Shown one piece after another: positions 28,131-36,099 of a stretch of 64,000 nt of DNA. Position 1 is the first letter of the stretch, and every line of letters starts with the position of its first letter. Source of the stretch: an uncultured Pseudomonadota bacterium (lineage in GTDB: Bacteria; Pseudomonadota; Gammaproteobacteria; Steroidobacterales; Steroidobacteraceae). The notes beneath the pieces are model-generated. The model saw only the letters and a list, made by a program, of their open reading frames with translations. It was not told the DNA's origin and did no database searches. The position numbers and the translations under genes are program-made. The stretch spans positions 62,001 to 126,000 of the forward strand of contig CAIRLC010000017.1 in the NCBI GenBank assembly GCA_903879335.1. The letters are read 5' to 3'.

Positions 28131-29477
28131 TCAGACTGGTACGACACGCAGCGCGCGGCGGATACCTTCGACCATCTCTTCCACTTCAGCCGCCGAACTG
28201 ATGAATGGCGGAGCCACGGCAATGATGTCGCCGGTAAAACGAACCATCTGTCCTTCGTTCAATGCAGCCTGAAAGACATTGATCGCCTTCATGCCGGGAG
28301 CGCCAGCCGTTGGGGCTAATTCAATGGCTGCAGCGAGACCAATGTTGCGCACGTCAATCACATGCGGCTCGCCCTTGAGCGAATGCATCCCCTTTTCAAG
28401 GACCGGCGCCAAAGCAGCCGCCTTCGCGATGAGATTTTCTTCGGCCATGACATCAAGCGTCGCGAGACCTGCCGCTACCGCCAGCGGATGTGCTGAGTAG
28501 GTGTAGCCATGGAAAAACTCGATCATGTGGGCAGGACCCGTCATGAATGCCTCGTAAATAGCATCACGGACGAGCACGCCTCCGAGCGGGACGGTGGCGT
28601 TATTGACCGCCTTAGCAAACGTGGTGAGGTCTGGCTGCACGCCAAAGAAATCAGCACCAAATGGAGTGCCCAAGCGCCCGAAGCCCGTGATCACCTCGTC
28701 GAAAATCAGCAAGATGCCGTGCTTGGTGCAAATATCCCGCAGCTTCTGCAAATAGCCTTTTGGCGGCACGATAACGCCCGTCGAACCTTGCATTGGCTCA
28801 ACAATGACGGCGGCAATGGTCGAGGCATCGTGTAAAGCAACGATGCGCTCTAACTCATCGGCCAAATGCGCACCCCATTCCGGCTGCCCAACACTAAAGG
28901 CCATCTGCGCCGGGTTGTAGGTGTGCGGCAAATGGTCGACGCCTTGGATCATCAATGGGTGGAACATTTTGCGATTGGGGGCGATACCGCCGACGGAAAT
29001 GCCGCCCATCCCAACACCGTGGTATCCACGCTCACGGCCAATGATTCGAGTACGCGCTGCATCACCTCGGGCGCGATGATAGGCAACCGCCATTTTCAGC
29101 GCGGTATCCACCGCTTCCGAACCTGAGTTCACGAAGAACACACGGTCTTGGGGCCGACCAGCCAATTGCGTGATGCGGGTGGCTAGGTCAAACGCTGCTT
29201 GGTGACCCATTTGGAAGCTGGGCGCAAAATCCAGCGTCTGAATCTGACGTGTCACAGCCTCGACGATGTGGGGATGTGAATGGCCAAGGGGCGAGCACCA
29301 AAGACCGGACAAGCAGTCGAATACCCGACGCCCATCCTCTAGGGTGAAATAGGCTCCTTTCGCCGACTTAACCATGCGCGGAGCTGCTTTGAAGTAGCGA
29401 TTGTGGGTAAACGGCATCCACCAGGCGCGCAAAGCGTCTGACTGGTTATCAGGGTGCAATTGAGTCGTGGCATTCAC
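28131..29477 (-). CDS. Beta-alanine/omega-amino acid:pyruvate aminotransferase
   Basis: 448-residue class III PLP aminotransferase. The PLP-lysine region TTFAKAVNNATVPLGGVLV, the aspartate of LIFDEVITGFGRLGTPFG and the N-terminal WMPFTHNRYFK are typical of the beta-alanine:pyruvate transaminase subgroup. Coupled to mmsA, it would take beta-alanine to malonate semialdehyde and alanine, then to acetyl-CoA. The divergent MocR gene is its probable regulator. Taurine or other omega-amines are possible alternative substrates. Confidence 0.85.
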   Translation of the reverse strand: MNATTQLHPDNQSDALRAWWMPFTHNRYFKAAPRMVKSAKGAYFTLEDGRRVFDCLSGLWCSPLGHSHPHIVEAVTRQIQTLDFAPSFQMGHQAAFDLATRITQLAGRPQDRVFFVNSGSEAVDTALKMAVAYHRARGDAARTRIIGRERGYHGVGMGGISVGGIAPNRKMFHPLMIQGVDHLPHTYNPAQMAFSVGQPEWGAHLADELERIVALHDASTIAAVIVEPMQGSTGVIVPPKGYLQKLRDICTKHGILLIFDEVITGFGRLGTPFGADFFGVQPDLTTFAKAVNNATVPLGGVLVRDAIYEAFMTGPAHMIEFFHGYTYSAHPLAVAAGLATLDVMAEENLIAKAAALAPVLEKGMHSLKGEPHVIDVRNIGLAAAIELAPTAGAPGMKAINVFQAALNEGQMVRFTGDIIAVAPPFISSAAEVEEMVEGIRRALRVVPV

Positions 29478-29633
29478 GGTAGGCTCCTAGCCGGGCAGCG
29501 CCGGGTACTAATTGGGTGAATCCGACTTGGCGGACCCACCTAGGTTCTCATTCATTGGCGGTAAGACTACGCCGAAGACCCGTCCAAGCGGTCTGTAATT
29601 GTCCAAACTGTAGTGGTATAACAATGAATACAG

Positions 29634-31019
29634 ATGATCAAATCCTCACAGACTACGCACCGTGAAACGCTGATCAGCACCTTGATCAACGGCATTTCCG
29701 TCGGCGACTACCCTTCAGGTAGCCGGCTACCCTCTGTTCGCCGTCTCGCTGCCCAACATGGGGTGTCCTGCAGCACTGCTGCCGAGGTTTACAATGCCCT
29801 GACTGCAACGGGTTGCATCACGGCCCGCCCAGGCAGCGGGTACTACGTCGCCCAGCAGACTACCAACCCACATGCGATCGATGCTTCGGTACCTGCAGAC
29901 GCGCTGTGGGAGCGTCGTATCGAAGCGCCCGGGGCTCAAATTCGAGTCGACGCGGGCGGTGGATGGCTACCGACCGACTGGCAATACCTGACGGGCATCA
30001 ATGCGGCCTTGCGTGAAGTTGCCCGGCATGCCGGACAGTCAGAAGGTTACGGTTCACCAAACGGATACGAGCCACTGCGAGCCCATTTCGCCAGGCAACT
30101 CAGCCTGCGTGGAATCCCGGCCGACCCGGCCCAGATTGTCCTCACTCAAGGCGCGAGTCAGGCGCTTGACCTTGTGGTGCGCGCCCTCTTAGAGCCGGGA
30201 GACACTGTCGTCGTTGAAGATCCGACCTATCCACCGACGCTCGAATTGCTTCGAGCGCGAGGCGTAAGACTGCTCAGCATAGAACGGCGGTCAAACGGCC
30301 CGGATATCGATGGGTTGACCGAAATCCTGAAGCGTCGAAGGATTCGCGCGCTTTTTACCAACACCACCCTGCAAAATCCTACCGGGACTTCGACCGAATT
30401 CGATGTAGCGACACGCCTAATGCAAATGGCGCGCGCTCACGATTTCATGCTCGTAGAAGACGACATCTTCTCGGAGCTAGCCCGCTCCACAGTCAAGCCA
30501 CTTGCCGCCTTGGATGAGGACGGGCGAGTACTCTATGTCAGTAGCATCTCTAAAACCGTCTCGCCGGCCTTGCGAGTAGGCTATGTATTAGCGCCAGCAC
30601 AGATGCTTGCTCCTGTGATTCGGCTCAAGACACTCAGCGCCTTAGCCTCATCGGAGTTGTCCGAGCGCATCGCACTCAGCGCACTTACTCAACCACACTA
30701 CCGACGGCATCTAGAATCGCTCCGTCGTCGACTTGCCGATAGCCAGCTTCGAGTGCAATCCGCATTAAGCGCTCACGGTGTAGACCTGGCGTACCGCCCG
30801 AATGCAGGAATGTTCTTATGGGGACGTATCTCGTCAAAACTACCAGCCGGAAAGCTCTGGCGAAAAGCGGTCGATGCAGGTGTCCTATTAGCGCCCGGAG
30901 AATCGTTCCAACCGGACGGGCGAGCCAGTCCGTGGTGGCGCTTTAACGTCGCCCATTGTCAAGACGGCGCATTGAGCCGCTTTCTATCGACGATCTACAC
31001 CGAGCCACCGCTAGCCTAA
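29634..31019 (+). CDS. MocR-type regulator (GntR wHTH fused to PLP aminotransferase domain)
   Basis: 461 residues: a GntR winged helix at about 10-75 (SRLPSVRRLAAQHGVSCSTAAEVYNAL) followed by a fold-type I aminotransferase domain with LTQGASQALDLVVRAL, the PLP-binding DPTYPP region and the lysine in SSISKTVSPALRVGY. MocR proteins use bound PLP and an amine or amino acid as ligand. It faces the omega-transaminase/mmsA operon across 156 bp and probably controls it. A TATAAC element ends 11 bp before the ATG, so the leader is very short. Its last codons overlap the convergent gene. Confidence 0.9.
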   Translation: MIKSSQTTHRETLISTLINGISVGDYPSGSRLPSVRRLAAQHGVSCSTAAEVYNALTATGCITARPGSGYYVAQQTTNPHAIDASVPADALWERRIEAPGAQIRVDAGGGWLPTDWQYLTGINAALREVARHAGQSEGYGSPNGYEPLRAHFARQLSLRGIPADPAQIVLTQGASQALDLVVRALLEPGDTVVVEDPTYPPTLELLRARGVRLLSIERRSNGPDIDGLTEILKRRRIRALFTNTTLQNPTGTSTEFDVATRLMQMARAHDFMLVEDDIFSELARSTVKPLAALDEDGRVLYVSSISKTVSPALRVGYVLAPAQMLAPVIRLKTLSALASSELSERIALSALTQPHYRRHLESLRRRLADSQLRVQSALSAHGVDLAYRPNAGMFLWGRISSKLPAGKLWRKAVDAGVLLAPGESFQPDGRASPWWRFNVAHCQDGALSRFLSTIYTEPPLA

Positions 31020-31595
31020 ACGACCCATAGGCCTGCGAAGAAACCAGCCGGCCATACTGTGCCGTTCGCGAACCGCCGGAAGTACCTGATGGGCGAACTT
31101 TTCACTCAAAAAAACGACGAGCGTATCTGCTATCGGTTTGATGAGTACGGTGCCATCCGTCGTGTCTATCGCCAATTCCCCGCCATCGCCCAACTGCCAA
31201 TCGGGATTGAGGTAATAGATAACGCTCAGCACCCGATCGACCCCCATGGGCGACTGATCAATGTGACGGGCGTACCCGCTTCCCGATGGAAAGCTCGCAA
31301 AGTGCATTTCGAGTGATTCCAAACCGGCCATCAAGGAGCGATTACTGGCAACTCGTAATTGCTCAAGGCGCGCAAAGAACGAGGTCTCCACTTCGCCGAC
31401 GGGATGGTCGACCCAAGCAATGGAGTCGCCACGAATATTCGGCCGCGCCGCACGATTGATGCCTCCGCCGACAGCAGCCGGACGAAACTGTCCTAACCGT
31501 TGACGTCGGTCCCGAGCTGAGCGAAGCCCGAGTACGGTTTGGGCACCGGCATAGTTCGGGATCGCGACATAACCAGGTCCGGCGAGAGCATCCAC
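31011..31595 (-). CDS. 2-oxoglutarate/Fe(II) oxygenase, prolyl-hydroxylase-like
   Basis: 194 residues. The double-stranded beta-helix of the prolyl 4-hydroxylase/EGL-9-like family is indicated by the iron triad H111-x-D113 (ARHIDQS) and H169 (KFAHQVLP) with the 2OG-binding R178 before the SMAGWFLRR strand, and by VLSVIYYLNPDW. Related bacterial proteins hydroxylate translation factors or other proteins, but the substrate here is unknown. It is 32 bp downstream of the SET-domain gene and probably co-transcribed with it. Overlaps the MocR gene end by 9 bp. Confidence 0.82.
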   Translation of the reverse strand: MDALAGPGYVAIPNYAGAQTVLGLRSARDRRQRLGQFRPAAVGGGINRAARPNIRGDSIAWVDHPVGEVETSFFARLEQLRVASNRSLMAGLESLEMHFASFPSGSGYARHIDQSPMGVDRVLSVIYYLNPDWQLGDGGELAIDTTDGTVLIKPIADTLVVFLSEKFAHQVLPAVRERHSMAGWFLRRPMGRLG

Positions 31596-31627
31596 GATCT
31601 GCCCGTGAATGCTCTCCGGTTTAGAAA

Positions 31628-32320
31628 TCAGCGGGCTCGACGTGTCGTTCCGCCGCCCTTTTTCTTCGTTTTGGCTTTGGCACCTGACTTCGCTTTCGTC
31701 TTTGCTTTGGTCTTGGTCTTGGTCTTGGTCTTGGTCTTGGTCTTGGTTACCAGTTTGCTTCGCACTGCGCTCGATTCACGAGCCAACTTGCGACCAGAAG
31801 ACTTCTGCTTCGTTCTTACGACTTTTTTCTTCGCTGCCTTCTTCGACTTTTTTCGTTTGGGCTTACGCGGCAACAACATCGTGCCGCGGCATTTCGGCGA
31901 ACCACAACGGCAGGCCCAAATCACATCAACATCTGGTGGATCCGAGTCGTCGCGCTCGATCAGATAATCGTAGCCGAGCTCATCGCCTTTCTTGATGTCC
32001 CGAATCGCTTCAATAAAGACCCTACGAGCATCGATCACTGTTTCGCAATTTGGATCGCAGGAGTGATTGATGTACTTGGCATCATTGCCGCCGATTCCGC
32101 CATCGATCACGATGCGGTTATCGACGGTAAACAAGAATGTGTGATTGTCATCGTCAGCCTTATCAGCGTAACGACGATCTGCCTCAGCATGCGAAATTCG
32201 ATCCCCCACATATTCGCTTATGCGCGCGCCCTTTTTAATATCACGGGCTGCAAAAACGCCCGTGCCGTGGATCTTTGAGCGACGCACCTTGAAAGGTGGC
32301 GAAGTATCGGAACTCTTCAT
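31628..32320 (-). CDS. SET-domain protein methyltransferase with lysine-rich H1-like tail
   Basis: 230 residues. Residues 10-122 form a complete SET domain (HGTGVFAARDIKKG, YINHSCDPNC with N85-H86-S87, GYDY 116-119), followed by a post-SET zinc knuckle (CRC 137-139 and Cys144-R-G). The remaining 80 residues are almost only K, T, A, S and R, with a run of alternating T-K (about 192-205) like the tail of histone H1 or bacterial H1-like proteins. It would methylate a lysine, possibly on a DNA-bound protein or itself. Positioned after thyA. Confidence 0.88.
   Translation of the reverse strand: MKSSDTSPPFKVRRSKIHGTGVFAARDIKKGARISEYVGDRISHAEADRRYADKADDDNHTFLFTVDNRIVIDGGIGGNDAKYINHSCDPNCETVIDARRVFIEAIRDIKKGDELGYDYLIERDDSDPPDVDVIWACRCGSPKCRGTMLLPRKPKRKKSKKAAKKKVVRTKQKSSGRKLARESSAVRSKLVTKTKTKTKTKTKTKAKTKAKSGAKAKTKKKGGGTTRRAR
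31707..31742. repeat. Hexanucleotide tandem repeat, six perfect copies
   Basis: The unit TTGGTC is repeated six times without interruption, followed by an imperfect TTGGTT. On the coding (minus) strand it encodes the Thr-Lys alternation of the SET protein tail. As the period is a multiple of three, slippage would lengthen or shorten the tail by two residues without a frameshift. Confidence 0.95.
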
Positions 32321-32355
32321 GCAGAGGAAGCCTCTTAAAAACGATGAAATAAAGA

Positions 32356-33150
32356 TCAGATGGCTACAGGAGCCTTGATGGCGGGATGACTTTGATATTC
32401 GAGGATTTCAAAATCTTCAAACACATAATCAAATAAGGTGGGTGGTCGGCGTTTGATGACCAACCTTGGTAATGGCATAGGCTGCCGCGCTAACTGCAGA
32501 TCCACCTGCTCAATATGGTTTGAGTAAATGTGGCAGTCGCCGCCCGTCCAAATGAAATCACCAACCTCCAAATCACATTGCTGCGCCACCATATGGGTAA
32601 GCAGAGCGTAACTGGCGATATTGAATGGAACGCCGAGAAACAGGTCGGCGCTACGCTGATAGAGCTGACAACTCAAGCGTCCCGCAGCGACATAAAATTG
32701 GAAAAACGCATGGCACGGCTGCAAGGCCATCGCGTCTAGCTCGCCGACATTCCACGCACTGACGATGAGACGCCGAGAATCGGGATTGCGGCGTATAGCC
32801 TCAATAACTTGAGTCATCTGATCGATATGTCGCCCGTCCGCGGCCAGCCAGTCACGCCACTGCTTACCGTAGACAGGACCTAAATTACCGTTTTCATCGG
32901 CCCACTCATCCCAAATCGTGACACCCACATCCCGTAAAGAACTGACGTTGGTTTCTCCTCTCAGAAACCAAAGCAGCTCATGAAAAATACTCCGGACGTG
33001 AAGTTTCTTGGTGGTGACCAGCGGAAAACCACGCGATAGATCAAAGCGCATTTGCCAACCGAAAACTGAACGCGTACCCGTCCCCGTTCGATCTTCTTTA
33101 AGCTCGCCCGAGCTCCGCACGTGGCTGAGTAATTCAAGGTATTGGCGCAT
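32356..33150 (-). CDS. thyA: Thymidylate synthase
   Basis: 264 residues from ATG 33150, 2 bp after the lgt stop; an upstream in-frame start would add 41 residues that overlap lgt and have no family similarity. Makes dTMP from dUMP and methylene-THF. The nucleophile is in [13 protein letters not shown], folate/dUMP contacts in [19 protein letters not shown], and the C terminus ends in KAPVAI as usual. lgt-thyA linkage is common in gammaproteobacteria. Confidence 0.97.
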   Translation of the reverse strand: MRQYLELLSHVRSSGELKEDRTGTGTRSVFGWQMRFDLSRGFPLVTTKKLHVRSIFHELLWFLRGETNVSSLRDVGVTIWDEWADENGNLGPVYGKQWRDWLAADGRHIDQMTQVIEAIRRNPDSRRLIVSAWNVGELDAMALQPCHAFFQFYVAAGRLSCQLYQRSADLFLGVPFNIASYALLTHMVAQQCDLEVGDFIWTGGDCHIYSNHIEQVDLQLARQPMPLPRLVIKRRPPTLFDYVFEDFEILEYQSHPAIKAPVAI

Positions 33151-33152
33151 GA

Positions 33153-33971
33153 TCAGCCAGCCGATTCGGGAATCAGATTTCCGGAAGGCGTTCGCCGAGC
33201 GTAGCCCAGCGCCATCATTGCGATCCCCACAACCAACATTGGGATGGATAGAAGAATGCCCATAGTCAGCCAACCACCAGCGAGGTACCCCAACTGGGAA
33301 TCAGGTACGCGCACGAACTCCACCATGATGCGGAAGATCGCGTAGAGCACCAAAAATAGTCCAGCGGGCACCCATCTAGGCTGAGGTCTAGACGTGAACG
33401 TCCACATGATGACGAACATCAGCAACCCCTCCAGCAGCCCCTCATACAGTTGCGACGCGTGTAGCACGACCACGCCACGCTCGGTAGGCACTGCGAATCC
33501 CCAAGGGAGATCTGTGGCCTTACCCCACAACTCACTGTTGACGAAATTTGCGATCCTTCCGCAGAGAATCCCAATACCAGGTATCGGCGCCACGAAATCA
33601 AAAACGTCGCCAATTGAGCGGGTCCGCCGATAGGCGAAGAAGCACATTGCCAACAAAACACCGATGAGCCCGCCATGGAAGCTCATCCCGCCTTCCCAGA
33701 CCTTGTACCAGTACGACGGGTCTCGGGCGAGTTGATCTTGACCGTAGAAACACAGGTAGCCTAATCGCCCACCAAGTACGACGCCAAATACGGAAAAGAA
33801 AATCAGGTCTTCGACATCGACCATGGTCCATGTCGATCCCGGGCGCGACGCACGGCGCTTCGCCAATGACCAGGCTGACAAAAAGCCGACAACATAGGCT
33901 ATGCCGTACCACCGAATCTTCATTGGCCCGAGGGCGAGGAGAACCGGATCGATATGTGGGTAGGGGATCAT
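33153..33971 (-). CDS. lgt: Prolipoprotein diacylglyceryl transferase
   Basis: 272 residues, seven predicted membrane segments. Transfers diacylglycerol to the lipobox cysteine of prolipoproteins such as RlpA and the cytochrome c encoded in this window. The Lgt signature [13 protein letters not shown], the [12 protein letters not shown]-terminal segment and [10 protein letters not shown] are intact. Upstream of thyA by 2 bp. Confidence 0.96.
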   Translation of the reverse strand: MIPYPHIDPVLLALGPMKIRWYGIAYVVGFLSAWSLAKRRASRPGSTWTMVDVEDLIFFSVFGVVLGGRLGYLCFYGQDQLARDPSYWYKVWEGGMSFHGGLIGVLLAMCFFAYRRTRSIGDVFDFVAPIPGIGILCGRIANFVNSELWGKATDLPWGFAVPTERGVVVLHASQLYEGLLEGLLMFVIMWTFTSRPQPRWVPAGLFLVLYAIFRIMVEFVRVPDSQLGYLAGGWLTMGILLSIPMLVVGIAMMALGYARRTPSGNLIPESAG

Positions 33972-34010
33972 GTTGGCCAGTTTAACGAAAGTTGTCGGGC
34001 GCCCGCATGC

Positions 34011-34769
34011 TCACTGAGTCACGGGCGGCGGGTCAACCCAGCGTCCGAGCCATTCGTAGAGGGCAGCGTGACTTTCTTCTAGGGCCCACGGTTGTGGCAA
34101 CCATGCAAAAAGGCCTTGGGGCAGTCGGCGTGGTCCGGCGACCGGAAGCGGCCGAACTAACAGGCCCTGTGCCTGAAACTCAGCGATAGCCCGTGGCATA
34201 TGTACGGCGCTTGTCACGAGCCAAATTGCATTGATTCCAGCGGCTTTGAGCAGTTTTGCAGATTCCCGAGCGTTCTCACGCGTGTTGCGTGAGACAGTCT
34301 CGACGAAGCGAGCTTGCAGGCCAAAAGCTTGCTCCAGAACCTTTTCCATCACGATCGAATCCGCCGGCCCCGGCTCGACCGAGCCTCCCGATAGAAGGAT
34401 GGGTAGTCCATAGCGTCGAGCGAGGCCAGCACCAGCCGACAGGCGGGCTAGCGTCACTGGCCGCAAGTCACTCCCGGACGCCGTCTCCGCGTTGACCCGG
34501 ATTCCACCGGAGAGCACCACGACGACGCCAGGATGCTCCGGCACAGCCTGTGCGTTGTTTGGCATACGGGCACAGAGCAAAGCGAGCCCGTCTGAGACCC
34601 AAGGTAACGACAGTGATATCACTATCAACAACCCGCAGACACTTAAACCACGACCCCAGCGGCGATTGGGTCCACTGACCCAGAGACCAGCGACGATCAG
34701 CAACAAGGGGCCTAACGGCGGAAGCACCAGTGACTTAAGAATCGCGCGGAGGGCAAAGGCAGAACCCAT
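34011..34769 (-). CDS. YdcF/ElyC-type membrane protein (DUF218)
   Basis: 252 residues. Two N-terminal membrane segments (about 12-30 and 42-58) are followed by a DUF218 domain with VVVLSGGIRVN, LLSGGSVEPG and SRNTRENARESAKLL, ending with VTSAVHMPRA. E. coli ElyC and SanA of this group affect peptidoglycan precursor supply and envelope integrity; the biochemical activity is unproven. Between rlmI and lgt in a leftward gene string. Confidence 0.85.
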   Translation of the reverse strand: MGSAFALRAILKSLVLPPLGPLLLIVAGLWVSGPNRRWGRGLSVCGLLIVISLSLPWVSDGLALLCARMPNNAQAVPEHPGVVVVLSGGIRVNAETASGSDLRPVTLARLSAGAGLARRYGLPILLSGGSVEPGPADSIVMEKVLEQAFGLQARFVETVSRNTRENARESAKLLKAAGINAIWLVTSAVHMPRAIAEFQAQGLLVRPLPVAGPRRLPQGLFAWLPQPWALEESHAALYEWLGRWVDPPPVTQ

Positions 34770-34781
34770 ATGCAGCGGGTA

Positions 34782-36017
34782 TCAGTCGTACGTTACGCGT
34801 GCCAAGAACGCCTTCAAATATCGCGTCTCGGGTATGGCGGGATGAATTGGGTGGTCAGGCGACTGCCCACCAGTGGCGACAATTTGTGCAAAACGAGACA
34901 AGTGGCGAGCACCCCGTTGAATGGCATCAATGAGTGCGCCCGCCTCGAGGTGGTAGGAACACGAGCAACTCACGAGTACGCCGTCACGGGGCAACAACTG
35001 CATCGCCAGTTGATTAATCCGTTTATAAGCGGCCTCTCCTTTGGGGGCGTCTTTGCGTCGCTTAATGAATGCCGGCGGATCGACGATCACCGCATCAAAT
35101 TTTTCACCGGCTGCCACGAGAGCTTCGAGGACTTCGAAGCCATCACCCCGCAAGGCTTGAATCGGCACCCCATTCGCAGCGCCATTGGCAACTGCAGCGT
35201 CCAAGGCCGGTTGTGACGAATCGACACAGGTAACTTCAGCGCCATCGAGGGCCGCAGGAACGCCCCACGCACCGACATAGCTAAACACATCAAGAATGCG
35301 CTTAGATCCTTTCAATAGAGGAAGGAATTGACGTCGATTAGCTGCCTGATCGTAGAACCAACCCGTCTTTTGACCGTGTTCCAGCGCCGCCTGAAATGTT
35401 GCGCCACGTTCGATTACGGTCACGTGAGACGGCAAATCGCCGACGGCCGCTTCCACGTACAGAGGCAATTGCTCCACTTCACGCGCGCCCGAGTCGTTCT
35501 TAAAAACGACCGTACGCGGCTTTACCACCTTCACCAGCGCATCGACGATGCCGTCTTTGAGCGCTTCCATACCGGCCGTGCCGATTTGGACGACGAGAAC
35601 ATCACCGAATCGATCCACCACGAGGCCCGGCAAACCGTCGGACTCCCCGTGCACCAACCGATAATACGGGCTATCGAAAAACCGATCGCGTAAGGCAAGC
35701 GCGATGCGTAACCGGTGGACAATCAATGATGGGCCGGGCGCAAATTTCTTATCGCGACCCAATAGCCGAACCGATATCAGGGAGTTGGGATTGATGTAGC
35801 CATACCCCATAAATCGGTCGCGATCCGAACGAACCTGAACGAGCTGACCGCGCTCAAACCCCGTAAGCGGCGTTGAGCCCGTGTCGATCTCATTACTGAA
35901 AATCCACAAGTGACCTGCCGACACACGCCGGTCCTCATGTTTCTTCAAGCGGACGACGGATAATTCGCCGCCGGCATGCCCGTCTTGAAAATCATCGAAA
36001 TCAGTCGTGTCGTTCAT
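34782..36017 (-). CDS. rlmI: 23S rRNA m5C methyltransferase RlmI family
   Basis: 411 residues from ATG 36017 (an upstream start would add 43 residues that run into the promoter region). N-terminal PUA domain (RRVSAGHLWIFSNEI), a central RlmI-like domain and a Rossmann SAM domain (DVFSYVGAWGVPAA, VDPPAFIKRRKD, SCSCSYHL). E. coli RlmI methylates C1962 of 23S rRNA. Divergent from the DUF255 gene with 82 bp between. Confidence 0.92.
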   Translation of the reverse strand: MNDTTDFDDFQDGHAGGELSVVRLKKHEDRRVSAGHLWIFSNEIDTGSTPLTGFERGQLVQVRSDRDRFMGYGYINPNSLISVRLLGRDKKFAPGPSLIVHRLRIALALRDRFFDSPYYRLVHGESDGLPGLVVDRFGDVLVVQIGTAGMEALKDGIVDALVKVVKPRTVVFKNDSGAREVEQLPLYVEAAVGDLPSHVTVIERGATFQAALEHGQKTGWFYDQAANRRQFLPLLKGSKRILDVFSYVGAWGVPAALDGAEVTCVDSSQPALDAAVANGAANGVPIQALRGDGFEVLEALVAAGEKFDAVIVDPPAFIKRRKDAPKGEAAYKRINQLAMQLLPRDGVLVSCSCSYHLEAGALIDAIQRGARHLSRFAQIVATGGQSPDHPIHPAIPETRYLKAFLARVTYD

Positions 36018-36099
36018 AGTTTGGTCCGCTGCGACAGGCAAGTCTGTTGCGTATAGTGGAACCCATTCTAGCCCACCGCAGCACCAATCGGCCTGAGAT

